Assembly (NCBI GenBank): GCA_018894105.1
Contig: CM032131.1
Coordinates: forward strand, 2,816,501-2,880,500
Source of the DNA: Jacaranda mimosifolia
Lineage: Eukaryota > Streptophyta > Magnoliopsida > Lamiales > Bignoniaceae
DNA: 64,000 nt
Direction: 5' to 3'
Below the pieces are notes generated by a model. It saw only the letters and a program-made list of their open reading frames with translations. It was not told where the DNA came from and did no database searches. A program made the translations under genes and the position numbers. Shown in pieces: positions 23,650-35,530 of the stretch; position 1 is the stretch's first letter, and each line of letters begins with the position of its first letter.

Positions 23650-23883
23650 GTGAAGATATATTTGTTGCACAAAGATAAAGGAACTTACAACTCAAATCTC
23701 TCCATCCCTCCAAAAAGGAGAACTGATGAAAAACATACCAAATGCAAGAAATGGCCACCATTGATGGAGTTCAATGAACTGACTCCCCAACAGCTTGGAC
23801 TTGAGTTCAGCAGCAGCAGCACCACCAGCTGTACCGCCGCCTACGGAGGAGCTGAGAGGAGGAGGAGGCTTTATCTCCGGTGA
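23650..23883 (+). other. Upstream open frame in the RGI5 leader region (candidate uORF)
   Basis: A 77-codon ATG-started frame ends 205 bases before the RGI5 start codon. An internal ATG at 23767 opens 38 codons containing an SSSS-TTS stretch and an ERRRR run. Base composition here is higher in GC than the sequence upstream, as expected for a transcribed leader. I do not recognise the peptide. It may simply be 5' UTR. A minus-strand frame over the same bases (23692-24036) is considered its shadow. Confidence 0.3.
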
Positions 23884-24087
23884 GAAGCTAAATAATCTCT
23901 TAAAAGCTACAAGAAGTCTTAAACTTTTTCTTCGCATGCATGGATTTTCAATAGCACCACATTGTGTGTATTTGAAGCATTCCCACATGCATGTTGTCTC
24001 CCTAGAGTGGACTTCCACCGCCACCAGCACCACCATTTTTGACCATTAACTGTGAAGAAGAAGAAGAAGCCCATTTACAAGGCTCAA

Positions 24088-27000
24088 ATGGGTACTGAAA
24101 CAAGCCATTTTGCTCCTTTTTTCTTCGTCTTTTTCCTCTGTTTTACAGCACCAGAAGTTAACTCTCTATCTCCTGATGGACAAGCCCTTTTGTCTCTCCT
24201 CTCAGCTGCTGACCCTTATTACAAAAAATCATCTTATGTTCTTTCTTCTTGGAACCCTTCAAGCTCAACCCCATGTTCATGGCAAGGGGTAACTTGTTCA
24301 CCCCAAGAAAGAGTTATTTCCCTATCTATTCCCAATACATTTCTCAATCTTTCTTCAATTCCTTCAGAACTCTCTTCCCTTTCCTCTCTGCAGCTTCTTA
24401 ACCTCTCCTCCACCAACATTTCTGGCCCAATCCCTTCTTCATTTGGCTCATTTTCTCAACTTCACCTCTTGGACTTGTCTTCAAACTCTCTCTCAGGGCC
24501 TATTCCTTCAGAACTAGGCAAACTCACAGCCCTTCAGTTCCTTTTCTTGAACTCAAACAAATTAACTGGTTCAATCCCACAACAGCTTGCCAATCTTTCT
24601 TCACTCCAAGTCCTCGGTTTCCAAGATAATCTGCTAAACGGGTCTATTCCGTCTCAGTTGGGTTCATTAGTATCCCTTCAGCAGCTCAGAATAGGTGGGA
24701 ATCCATATCTAACTGGAGAAATTCCTCCGCAGTTAGGCCTTCTGACCAATCTCACAACATTTGGTGCTGCTGCTACTGGACTCTCTGGTGTTATCCCACC
24801 TACATTTGGCAATCTCATCAATCTGCAAACTTTGGCACTTTATGATACTGAGGTTTTTGGTTCCATACCGCCGGAATTAGGCCTTTGTTTGGAGCTGAGA
24901 AACCTCTATTTGCATATGAATAAGCTCACTGGTCCAATCCCATCTCAGCTTGGCAAGCTGCAGAAGCTAACTAGCATGCTTTTGTGGGGCAATTTGCTCT
25001 CTGGTTCAATCCCTGCTGAACTTTCCAACTGCTCATCACTTGTTGTTCTTGATGTTTCTGCAAACGATTTGACGGGGCAAATTCCGGGTGATCTGGGGAA
25101 GCTAGATGTTCTCGAACAGCTACATTTGTCTGACAATGCACTCACCGGCTCAATCCTGTGGCAGTTGAGCAACTGCACGAGCCTAACAGCTCTTCAGCTC
25201 GACAAGAACCAGTTATCAGGTTCAATCCCTTGGCAAATTGGTGAACTTAAGTACTTGCAGAGTTTTTTCTTGTGGGGAAATTCAGTCTCTGGAACCATAC
25301 CTCCAGCATTTGGGAACTGTACTGAACTTTATGCTCTTGATCTCTCGCGTAACAAGCTTACTGGTTCGATCCCAGAAGAGATTTTCAATTTGAAGAAGCT
25401 GAGCAAGCTGCTGCTGCTAGGGAACTCTTTAACCGGTCGACTGCCAGGCAGTGTAGCAAGATGTCAATCTCTTGTGAGATTGAGGCTTGGTGAGAACCAA
25501 CTTTCAGGTCAGATTCCTAAAGAGATTGGAAAGTTGCAAAATCTTGTGTTTCTTGATTTGTATATGAACCATTTTTCTGGAAGTTTGCCTTCTGAGATTG
25601 CTAATATATCAGTTTTGGAGCTGTTAGATGTGCACAATAATTACATAACGGGCGATATATCGCCTCAGTTGGGGGTCCTTATTAACTTGGAGCTTCTTGA
25701 TCTTAGTAGAAATAGTTTCACTGGTGAGATTCCTGGGAGTTTTGGTAATTTTAGTTACTTGAATAAACTTATCCTTAACAATAACCTCCTCACAGGGGAA
25801 ATTCCAAAGTCCATTAGGAACTTGCAGAAGATAACTCTGCTTGATTTGAGCTCCAATAGTCTTTCTGGCTCAATCCCACCAGAAATTGGCTATTTGACAA
25901 GTTTGACAATTAGCTTGGATTTGAGCTCAAATAGATTCATTGGTGAGATTCCTGAGACAATGTCTGGTTTGAGACAGCTGCAATCTCTCGACCTCTCGTG
26001 TAATATGTTGTATGGGAAGATCACAGTTTTGAGTTCTCTTACCAGCCTCACATCACTGAATGTTTCTTACAACAACTTTTCCGGTCCAATACCTGTGACT
26101 CCATTCTTCCAAACTTTAACCCTTAATTCATTCCTTGAAAATCCTCACCTCTGTGAGTCCCTTGATGGTTCAACATGCTCTTCTCATCTCATGAGAAGAA
26201 ATGCATTGAAGTCAGCCAAAACCATTGCTCTGGTTGCTGTGGTTCTGGTTTCTGTGGTAATGGCAGTTGTGGCTATATGGATTCTAGTGGCACGGAATAA
26301 TAAATACATTATAGAGAACTCATGCGTGTCGAGCTCCTCTGGGGAAGAGGATTTCTCTTATCCATGGACTTTCATTCCATTTCAGAAGCTTATTTTCACT
26401 ATTGAGAACATCTTGAACTGTTTAAGAGACGAAAATGTTATTGGAAAAGGATGTTCTGGGGTCGTTTACAAGGCAGAAATGCCCAACGGAGAGGTGATTG
26501 CAGTTAAAAAGCTATGGAAAACGAAGAAGGACGAAGAGCAAATAGACTCTTTTGCTGCTGAGATTCAAATTCTTGGACATATCAGGCACAGGAACATAGT
26601 GAAACTACTAGGATACTGCTCAAACAAGAGTGTTAAGCTTCTTCTCTACAACTACATACCCAACGGAAACCTCCAACAGCTCTTGCAGAATAATAGAAAC
26701 CTAGATTGGGAAACTAGGTATAAGATTGCTGTCGGATCAGCTCAAGGGCTAGCTTATCTACACCATGATTGCTTGCCGGCTATTCTTCACAGAGATGTAA
26801 AATGCAATAACATACTCCTGGATTCCAAGTATGAGGCCTATTTAGCTGATTTTGGACTTGCAAAACTAATGAACTCTCCAAATTACCAGCAAGCAATGTC
26901 AAGAGTAGCAGGTTCTTACGGATACATCGCTCCAGGCAAGTCTTTTCTTGAACGTTTTAGCCATTTTCTTTTCCATTATTAGTCTATATGTGATAGTTTT

Positions 27001-27427
27001 TGAGGTTCTTGTCTCATTAAATATGTACTATGATGTTCTTGTAGAGTATGGATATACGGTAAACATAACAGAAAAGAGCGATGTCTACAGCTATGGGGTG
27101 GTTTTGCTGGAGATATTAAGTGGGCGCAGTGCTGTTGAGCCTCAGATAGGCGACGGCCTGCACATTGTGGAGTGGGTGAAGAAGAAGATGGGAAGCTTTG
27201 AACCAGCTGTGGCTATACTCGACTCGAAGCTACAAGGGTTGCCCGATCAAATGGTGCAAGAAATGCTTCAGACACTTGGGATTGCTATGTTTTGCGTGAA
27301 TTCTTCGCCGGCCGAAAGGCCTACGATGAAGGAAGTGGTGGCACTTCTGATGGAAGTAAAGAGTCCACCAGAGGAATATGGGAAAACTTCTCAGCCTTTA
27401 ATAAAACAGTCCTCAAATCATAGCTGA
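24088..27427 (+). CDS. RGI5: LRR receptor-like kinase, RGF peptide receptor RGI5 type
   Basis: Two exons, 24088-26935 and 27045-27427, give 1076 residues, matching the roughly 1070 of Arabidopsis RGI5 (At1g34110). In order: a hydrophobic signal peptide (about 8-26), a cysteine-bounded LRR cap, about 24 leucine-rich repeats, one membrane span (about 712-734) and a kinase domain. Kinase landmarks are the glycine loop GKGCSGVV (786-793), lysine K807 in AVKK, HRD at 901-903 with K905 (RD type), DFG at 921-923, and APE across the exon junction. R201-I-G-G204 fits the RxGG motif used by RGF receptors to bind the peptide. The tail reads KTSQPLIKQSS, as in the family. The frame continues upstream to 24052 but without an ATG, so the start is 24088. 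Role known from the family: perception of sulfated RGF/GLV peptides at the plasma membrane to sustain the root meristem. Repeat 11 has SIL instead of SIP. RGI3 or RGI4 are less likely alternatives. Confidence 0.92.
26936..27044 (+). other. GC-AG intron in the RGI5 kinase domain
   Basis: The 109-base intron reads CCAG|GCAAGT at its donor, the usual context of GC donors, and ends TTGTAG|AG. Joining gives IAPEYGY, restoring the APE motif. A GT donor at 26912 (GCAG|GTTCTT) is also in frame with the same acceptor, but would remove eight residues (GSYGYIAP). Reading through instead gives the shorter frame that ends at 26982. Confidence 0.85.
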
Positions 27428-30188
27428 TTTGAACTTTCTTGTTTTTATGTTCGTTTGGTTAGTGTTAGGGAGCTTAGTGATTGATTTCCTTTGATGGGGG
27501 AGTGGAAGTTATTGTGGGAATTAAGACAAGAGGAAAAAACTGTGCTCCTTGAATTGGAGAATGCCTCTTGGAGAATTCATTGTACAGGTTTTAGTAACAT
27601 TAGGTTTTTTATATGGCATCACTCTTGTTATGTTAGGTCATTTATTTTTATCTTGTCAGTTATAATTTTGGAAAGTTTTCGGCTCGCTTTCATTTTTGAA
27701 GAAAATGGATCAGGTAAAAGAACATGATTCGCATGGGCTTCGTAACTAATAATTTGAATGAAGCATTCAACCTGAAAATATTGTACACCAAACAATGAGA
27801 ATTGTGTGTGACCAACACAACTTACTTCTTTTATGCTTAGGTTTTTACAGTTTTAAGGGTCTAATCTACTTCATTTTCTTCTCGAGGTGATTTTAAAACA
27901 TGTTTCTTCTTTCAAATCTTGTTCCCGATTCCAACCTCTATATTCCACAAAAGAAATCTCCATCACTCATTTTGTCTTTTTCCCCATTTCTAGACTTCCA
28001 CAAATAACAAAAAGAATCATAAATTTTTTTGGACCAACTCTATCAATTAAATCCTTGTATTCATGGGACCATTCCTTTGACTTCAGCTCTTGCTTAAGTT
28101 TAATGCAGCCCTGATGCATTCAAACAAACATTTTGTACTTTCCCAATATTTTCTTTGTGTGTGTTTGTGTTGAATGAATTTCTGGGCCAGCCTGTATCAC
28201 AAAGTAGAACCCTTATTATGATCACACGCACCCAAAACATTCAAGATGGCGCTTGCACACTTGTTTTGCACATTGGGTGATGGAAATCGTGGTCAATTTT
28301 GGGATTTTCTTGCTTTGTCCAGTCCACTCTTTCAATTTTTTGAGTTCACGCGTAGGTGAGGAAAAAATAAAGACAAATATATAAAAAAGAGTAAGAATAT
28401 TGAGGTACGTAATGGTCTTTATGTTAGTCTCTTATACAGTAAGTGCATCCATAAAGTATAAGATGAAATAGCCCTTAAAATTGGTGTACATTATATATTC
28501 TTAAAATGATAGGATCATGCACGAAATACTACTACATTTAGAAGCTCATTTTACTTTGAAACTGAGATAAAAATGAAATCCTAATGTTGAAATATTGAAC
28601 ATAGACGAGAGATATTTTAGTGAGTAAATTAATATCCCAAAATGTAGAGGAACCATTGTATGCTATTAAAATAGATTATTACAGGTCGTACTTGATATTT
28701 TGACAACAAATTTAACTGCTTATGAATAATAAGAGCAAGAACTGTTTAATTCCTCTAAAATTAAGTAAATAAGCTAAAAGCTTAAACAACCCCACGATAA
28801 TTTTAGCTGTTTTTTGAGTGTTTGTAAAAATTGCTTTTACTTTTAATTTTCTAGAAATAAATAGAAAAACTAAAAGCTAAAACAACCCTATCACGAACTT
28901 GTAGATTTTCTTAGTATCATAATTGATAAGTTGTTAAATAATTTTTCTTGAACACTTTAGTTTTTACTTCTCACTGCTATTTCCAAACACTTGCAAAATT
29001 TCACCATTTTCAATAACAAAACTTATTACAAACATTCTTGTGAACTAGAAACTATTCGCACGTCCGCAAGTATGTTTGGAAGTCCTCAAGATAGAGACAT
29101 GTTGGACCAAAATGTTCCATTCCACAAAGCGGACACAAGGGAAACAGCCCATGATTTTTATTCCATTCCTCACATGGCTTTCGAGACAATTAATGGATGC
29201 CTTTGAAATCCTGGATTCTAATGCACTTACAATATCTCAGTCCCTTTCTGGTTTGAATGTCATTCTGGAGAACAGCACTGTCCAGAAAGGAAATCGTATC
29301 TTGCCTCGCATTCATTGCACTTTCATATAAGAACTGGAATACTATTGATTGAGATTCTAAAATATTTAAAAAAAAAAAATGGAAAGGCTATTTTTGAGAT
29401 AAAGAGAAGGAAAAAAAATATTTGAAAACAGGATTAATTTTTCAAGATTACTTTTATAGATGTGTATAGAGACACAACAGAATTGTTCAACATTCAACGA
29501 TCACTATAATGTCCACAAGCAAAATCTAAAACTTCACCACTTATCAGTATCATCGTTTAGTTTGAAAACAGTAAGTATAGGTAATACTTTTCGGCGCGAG
29601 GGCCAGTGCAGCTCCTCTCAATTGAAAACAAATGCAATAAAATGTAATATTTTCGCTATTTGGATGTATTATATGGATTTATGGACAAATGACATTTCAT
29701 TCTCTCGAACTTTCCTATCTCCCAAAAATAACTTAAAAGCATCTTACCCTTTAATCATGGGAATGTCAATGGTGAAAACTTGACAAACAAAAATACTTTT
29801 AATATAAATAGCATCAAAACCAGATAAAAAAACATATATATATTATGATATATTGTGGAATGTAACTGTTAAAATATTATAATAAAGCATGAGTTGGTAG
29901 CACACATTTGAAGGCTTGGTCCATTTATTTTATACAAAAAAATAAAAATAAATAAAGTATAAGCATCGGATGCAAGAAGTTACAAGTTCTGATGTTTCCA
30001 TTCTATGCAACATCCACAATGCACATCAAGTTGTTAGCATCCACATATTTTGTCTAATATGTCTATATCACATACTTATGTGATGATATCTACAATACCA
30101 AAATATATTGATGCTAACAACACAACATACAACACTGGGTGTAACATAGAAAATTTGAAGCTAAGGGTAAAAGACAAATAGGATTCCA
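27428..30188. other. RGI5 3' region and intergenic DNA
   Basis: The first few hundred bases after the stop are probably 3' UTR. The remainder has no convincing gene. The frames at 28991-29330 and 29460-29783 are short and unlike any family I know. The plus-strand 'tttatttta' near 29931 would serve as a minus-strand AATAAA for the coding trace at 30189. Confidence 0.4.
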
Positions 30189-30395
30189 TTACAGCAGCAA
30201 GCAGTCATGGTTTTCAACAGACATATCACATATGAATAATTGTGCGCTAGCTTTTAGCATATCACAGAAGCTGCTCAAATCCAAACAGAAATTGCTACAC
30301 TCTTTCCTACTGTAAAAGTAGAATTTTTCTTCCATATGTTTCGCCAGACAATTAATTCTAGGATCCTTTTGCAATTGGATCATAGAAACTCAGGC
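30189..30395 (-). CDS. Candidate terminal exon of an unrecognised minus-strand gene
   Basis: A 64-codon frame from the ATG at 30383 reads like real protein (hydrophilic, few low-complexity runs, a CSNFCLDLSSFCDML stretch) and ends in a stop at 30189. A plausible acceptor (cctgag) sits about a dozen bases upstream of the ATG. A minus-strand AATAAA lies about 250 bases downstream near 29931. I do not recognise the family. The phases do not join cleanly with the candidate exons at 30722 and 31087, so this could be a decayed gene. Confidence 0.3.
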
Positions 30396-30721
30396 AAAGT
30401 CCTTTGTATAATACATGTAAAGTCACATGAGAGTTAAATAATATGAAAAGGGAACATGTGAACTCAACAGTTAACTGAGTCTAAATTTCAATTCTCAGCA
30501 ATTTTCGTTTACCATTATTAACTACTTGCAACATTTAATCTACGCATACAAAATTTGTGAGTGTTTGAAGATAAGCAGTCGTCTTGGATTTTTAGTTAAA
30601 TCACAGAAACAAAGTCCACAATTACAAGCAAGTAAATTTCATGAGTTAAGATGGAAAAGGTCATTTATGTAATTCAGCATATTAGTTTGATAATGTTAAT
30701 TTGCAGCGGACAAGAACTCAC

Positions 30722-30759
30722 CTGCAAAGTTGAACCAGGATGTGACATGAGAAAAAGCT
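30722..30759 (-). other. Short sequence with strong splice signals, minus strand
   Basis: Read on the minus strand, the 38 bases lie between ctgttctttcag and GTGAGTTCTT, both close to plant splice consensus. All three frames are open. One reads LFLMSHPGSTLQ. Length and flanks fit an internal exon of the unrecognised minus-strand gene. Confidence 0.35.
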
Positions 30760-31086
30760 CTGAAAGAACAGGTATAAGAGAAAACATAAGCAATCCTTAA
30801 GCGACAATTGCATGTATTAATTCCTCTAACACATCACATCTTTCTATTTCACATAGGCCACATCATCACAGTTGCTAGTAACCTTCAAAATTAGTTTGGG
30901 ATAGTATCAGCTCATTCTTTGATGTGCTTATATATTAGTAATGGACAAACACTCAGCATGACCTAGGAGTACACACTAGACTAGAAAGTATCATAATTCA
31001 GAAGTAGAAGCGCTTAACAGAATAACTATATAGATAAAACGACTATTGCTTTCTATTCTATGTGTGCTTTCAGAAGGGCATTTTAC

Positions 31087-31276
31087 TTTTAAAAGGATGT
31101 TTAGCTGCCAGTCACAACCAAAATTTTCTAGAACTTCAAAATGCATTTGGATGGAGTACTTTGTAATGTATTTCCAGTTTGAACTAATTATGCTAAGCAC
31201 GTCAAGGGCAATACCAACCATCTCAATCAAGATAATTAGATCTTCATGCCATTCGAATTCATTAGTCCAATGTCAA
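31087..31276 (-). CDS. Candidate internal exon, unrecognised minus-strand gene
   Basis: The minus-strand frame from about 31276 to 31087 is protein-like, including EFEWHEDLIILIEMVG and, near the end, ENFGCDWQLNILLK. It is followed by a GTAAAA donor. An in-frame stop bounds it upstream (near 31280) without an AG acceptor beside it, so either the start is the internal ATG at 31230 or the copy is damaged. I cannot name the family. Confidence 0.35.
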
Positions 31277-31289
31277 AAGTTGCAAACAA

Positions 31290-32026
31290 CTTTTTAGATT
31301 TTGTTTGTATCATACACCTCTCCTCAAAAGTACTCAAATTTCATTCGAGCATGATTATGTTAGGGATGAGAAATAGATGTGAGGAGTATCTGCTTTGTCC
31401 CAAAGCCAGATGCACAATCTTAGAGAGCAGAGCTGAGGGTTGACTACACCAACAGGATCTGACCTTTCAAGGCAGCAAATAAGATACCTAGTCTGGGCGA
31501 GGAAAGATGGTCGGAATAGTTGGGATAACTATTAAGGGGCTTTGCTTTTATGCTCCCATTGACTGCTGTGGAGGTGGTGACTATGGGCGGCAGTTGCAGA
31601 AAGCTCTTGGCACGAGCAATGGATTGGACAGTGATGTGGTTGCAACGCTGATGAAGGGGCAATGACAAGTTGGTTTGTATTGCCTTTGACTAATGGTGTG
31701 GAAAGCAGACACAGGGGTGATGCTGGCGATTTTAGTGAGAGGTAGACGGCTATGAAATCATCATCAGCAAGGTAGAAAATATTTTGCCAATTTTGCAAAC
31801 AGTGAATGGTGAGAGGATAGTGGTAAAGGGATTGGGAGGAAGGGGAGGATGTTGAGTTTGACATTGGAGGGTTGTGAAGGTTGGGCTTATGCGAGCTACT
31901 GGACAATGGGGTGGAAGATGGTGGCACAGCTGCTGTGGTGGGTGGTGACTTGAGACAATGCAACAATCAGAGTGAAGAAGGAGACAATTATTTATTCTTG
32001 TTCTATTTCTTTTTCTTTCATGGTAG
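31290..32026. other. Region with a GC-richer minus-strand frame of doubtful coding status
   Basis: A 144-codon minus-strand ATG frame spans 31532-31966. It is rich in S, P and H and lacks recognisable motifs. Overlapping frames exist on both strands. It could be an exon of the gene traced at 30.2-31.3 kb or a chance frame in a GC-richer patch. Confidence 0.3.
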
Positions 32027-32880
32027 CATAGTTGTCAGGAGCGCAAAGCGCAGCGATGCGCAAAGGTGCCCTGGAGCTATAGCGCATAGCACGCGCTTTA
32101 TCGAAATAAAGCTCACTATATATATATGTACATATTTTTATTATGCACCTAAAATACCAATATATTTCACCACATATATATGTATATATATGTACATATT
32201 GAAGCCCTAAAACATTTTTGCCCATAAATTAATAATCACATTTTTAATAGTAAAATAAATTAATGGAAAGAACAATAACATTTTTTAGTTGCCCATAAGT
32301 TAAAAATCACATTTTTAGTAGGAAAATGAATTAATGAAAAAAATTCATAAATTATCAATCACATTTTTAATAATAAAATGAAATAATTAAAAGAATAATG
32401 ACATTTTTTATCTGCCCATGCCCCATTAGTCAACAAACAAAGTAAACTAAAGGATAAAAGAGAGAGAAAAAAAAAAAAAACTAGAAAAATACAAAGCAAG
32501 TGACTTTCCTGGGGAAGTCAGACCGACCGAACGTTAGTGAGAAGAGGCCGGAGGTAGGTCGGAAAAGAGGCCGGAGGTGGGAGAAGAAGTTGTTCGCCGG
32601 CGGAGAAGACAGAACGGAAGGGCCCGGGCTGCTGTTGTCGCTCACACGAAATGGGCAAAGGGACAGCAGGTTTTGAAAGTGGGTTTTTTTTCCTTTCTGA
32701 CCTACTGGGCATATGCTAGAAATGCCAACACGTTTCTGTTCCATGTTTTGCTTCTAGCGATTTGGTCTTTTTTTTTTTTTTTTTAAAATAAAAATGGGGT
32801 GGGTTAAGTGTAGCGCGCGCTTCGCCGCGCTGCGCTACTGCATGATAGCGCACGTGCTTCATGCGCATTTGACAACGCTG
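32027..32880. mobile_element. hAT-type non-autonomous element (854 bp)
   Basis: The ends are CATAGTTGTCA and, on the right, the reverse complement of CAGCGTTGTCA. Both sides carry the 8-bp duplication CATGGTAG (32019-32026, 32881-32888), as expected for hAT. Just inside each end is a GCGC-rich stretch. At about 32216-32420 a 65-70 base unit ('cataaattaataatcacatttttaat') repeats three times. A GC-richer block at 32515-32650 gives overlapping frames that are not genes. No transposase is present. Confidence 0.85.
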
Positions 32881-35530
32881 CATGGTAGATTAGTTGTAGA
32901 GGATCATATGGTTTGGGAAATCATTCCAGAAAACCCTTTGGGCATCAATCTCAATAGTTTCACCTTATTTTGAACGAGGATTGCATAACAAAAACTAACC
33001 AAACAACTTTTCCAAAATCAACATAAAGAGCTTACATTGGCCACACAAAATGCTTTCGAAAAACAAAAAGCAACTCTAAAAACATTCGGTTATTTCTAAC
33101 ACAGTCACCCAAACAAAATCTAATTTGGGAGAGGGGAGGATATGAATTAGCTAGAAAAAAATTGTAGTAAATTATTGACCTTTGCATTAATGAACTTCAA
33201 TGGAATGGCATGATTATCTTGATTGATGAAATTTGGAACATTCCCATGCACAATATAATTTATCTGAATAAAAATTACATTACAAAAGTTTTCATCCAAA
33301 TACATTTTCACGTTCCAGACATAATTATAAGAATGAAACTTAAATAAATCATCCTTTCTAAACCCCCTTCAGAAGGACACAGAAATGGGATCAAATTCAC
33401 AGTTTAGCAAATGAATCCTAAAATACCCAAATCTGGGACACTTCTCAACTGCATTTGAGAATTTATCCTATTTATTGATTTTGCCTATCTAAGCCACAAC
33501 CATATGGTTCTATCAAGAACATTTCAATCCGGCATCAAATATCATAAAATTAGAAGAAAATTACAGAGTACCACGGAATTTGTTATAAAATATAATAATG
33601 CATGGGAAGCAAGCGTGGATCCAGCCCAGACCTTTATTTATTTTCTTAAATAAAATGAGGAGTGGTATGAAACCATGCCCCATCTGATATTTTTTATAAA
33701 TTTCTTTGAGGGTGTCAGCGACCCTCAATGAACATTTAAAAAAAAAAAAGAAGAAAATACTCAGATTGTTCTAGATAAATAAATAAATGAAGGCATGGAT
33801 TAGAGCCACACCTTTAGAAGCCATGGAGGCACTAGCGCAGACCATACTATATCTTTCTAATAATTCCAAGTGAATGGCATTTTGCCTTCTTTTTTTTCTT
33901 TTTTTTTTTTTTTTTTTTTTTTGTGTCTAATAATTCCAAGTCGATGCTGTTAAGTTGATGGTATATTTAAATGAAAAAATCCTTTTGATCATCTTGCTTC
34001 CTGCCATAATTGAATCCACTAAATCAACTGATCCTTGTCCAAAATGGCCACTCAACTCACTAGCAAATATTCACAGCCATTTGCTGCAAAGGGCTGGCTT
34101 AACAGCGTCTAGAGTGCTTACCTCCAAAGTTTCCTAGTTTCACAGAATTTTTCACCAAATTCTTTTTCATTCTTCCCCTCCCATTAAGAACCCCACAGTG
34201 AATTTGTTGGCAACAAAGCTAGGAATAAGGAGAAAAAGCACAAAAAATTAAATTTATTTTTAAAAAAAAGAGCCCAATGAAGTTAACTTCTCCACATACA
34301 GGATAAGAATCAATAACACCGCAAGAGCTGATTAAAAAACACACTATTGTAACAGCAGTTTACACCTATTTAAAGTTATATACCTCTAAATACAACAAAA
34401 CTTCCAGTTAAACTTTATAAGTTCCAAAATTACAGATGACTAAAGTATTCATGATTAAGTAACAAGAATTAATATATCATTATATGTCCACCAAATTCCT
34501 TGATGTTACATTGAAACTGATACATGAGGGAAACAGAATGTCACAAAATACATTAAGAATGATACTGGGCCTTCTGTCTTCATTAACAGGGAACTTCAAA
34601 GGTTTTCTTTTCCTCCTCCCTTTTACTTTTCACTTTAATTTAATTTTATTTCACACATGCTGTGATTCACTATCCCCAAACCCCTGTGTGCAAGGCCTAT
34701 GGAATTAGTGTCCCCATTCAATTGGGAACATTTAGCATAGAAAGCAAAACAAAATTTTGCCACATTATTGGCGAAGTTTTCTCCTAATGTGAATATAAAT
34801 TCTTGCAACCTGAATACCTGATCGCATTGACATGTCGCCACAATTGACTTTCTACACCATATATTTCCTTGTTGATTAAAACAATTCTTATATGGATGTT
34901 GATTCGCATTTCAAGCTTTTTACATCTTCTCTAGCAGTTCAACATCCCATGCACCACCAAACGTTCCAAGCTCCCGCTCTCCGCCCAAAAACCCAACTAA
35001 TTTGCTCAACTTGTAGCAATAAAAATGTTGAATTTACTTATTAACTTAATTGTTACAAACCTAACATGCAAACTAATTTATCTCCCCACTCTATATCCGA
35101 AATTAGTCAAATTCTCAATATTGCTGACATAAACCACAAAGCATACTTTTCGTACATCATTTTGATTAGCTGCATCCTCAAATACTTAAGCCTCAAGAGA
35201 CCTTGGCACTTGGCAGCTTGAGGTGCCTTTTGTACTCCAGTACTAGTACAAAGTTACTGTATGCTCTCAAAGCACTTCACATTTGTAAACAGTATTTCAA
35301 ACAAGTTTATCAACTTATCACTATCGCAGTGACAATTAACTTTATTGACGATGAAAAATTCCACATTACTGACTCCATTATTTCATTATCCTGCCCTCAA
35401 TACCATAGCTCGATACCGCTGAATAGAAAATAAAAAAAATAAAAAAAAGTTAAAATATCCACAGCATGGTATCAAACTTGCTCCTAACAATCCAATATAA
35501 ATTAAATTAGAAAATTAGATTCCGAACTCA
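32881..35530. other. Intergenic DNA
   Basis: No gene is supported. A T-rich insertion with a direct repeat lies at 33856-33941. The short frames at 33955, 34484 and 35203 lack known motifs. The last part is probably the 3' region of the minus-strand gene ending at 35531. Confidence 0.4.
33856..33941. repeat. 16-bp direct repeat flanking a T-rich insertion
   Basis: TCTAATAATTCCAAGT occurs at 33856-33871 and again at 33926-33941. The 54 bases between end in a long T run. This looks like a target-site duplication around a tiny retroposed sequence whose poly(A) is on the minus strand. Confidence 0.55.

Noticed and set aside
23692..24036. 114-codon minus-strand frame next to RGI5
   Set aside because: Rich in A, G and P from a GC-richer leader; no known motif; most likely the shadow of the RGI5 5' region.
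24052..24087. Upstream extension of the RGI5 frame
   Set aside because: The triplet at 24052 is GTG, not ATG; the signal peptide begins correctly at 24088.
31532..31966. 144-codon minus-strand frame
   Set aside because: S/P/H-rich with competing frames and no recognisable motif; kept only as a note in the regional entry.
32481..32786. Overlapping frames on both strands
   Set aside because: They fall in the GC-richer interior of the hAT element.
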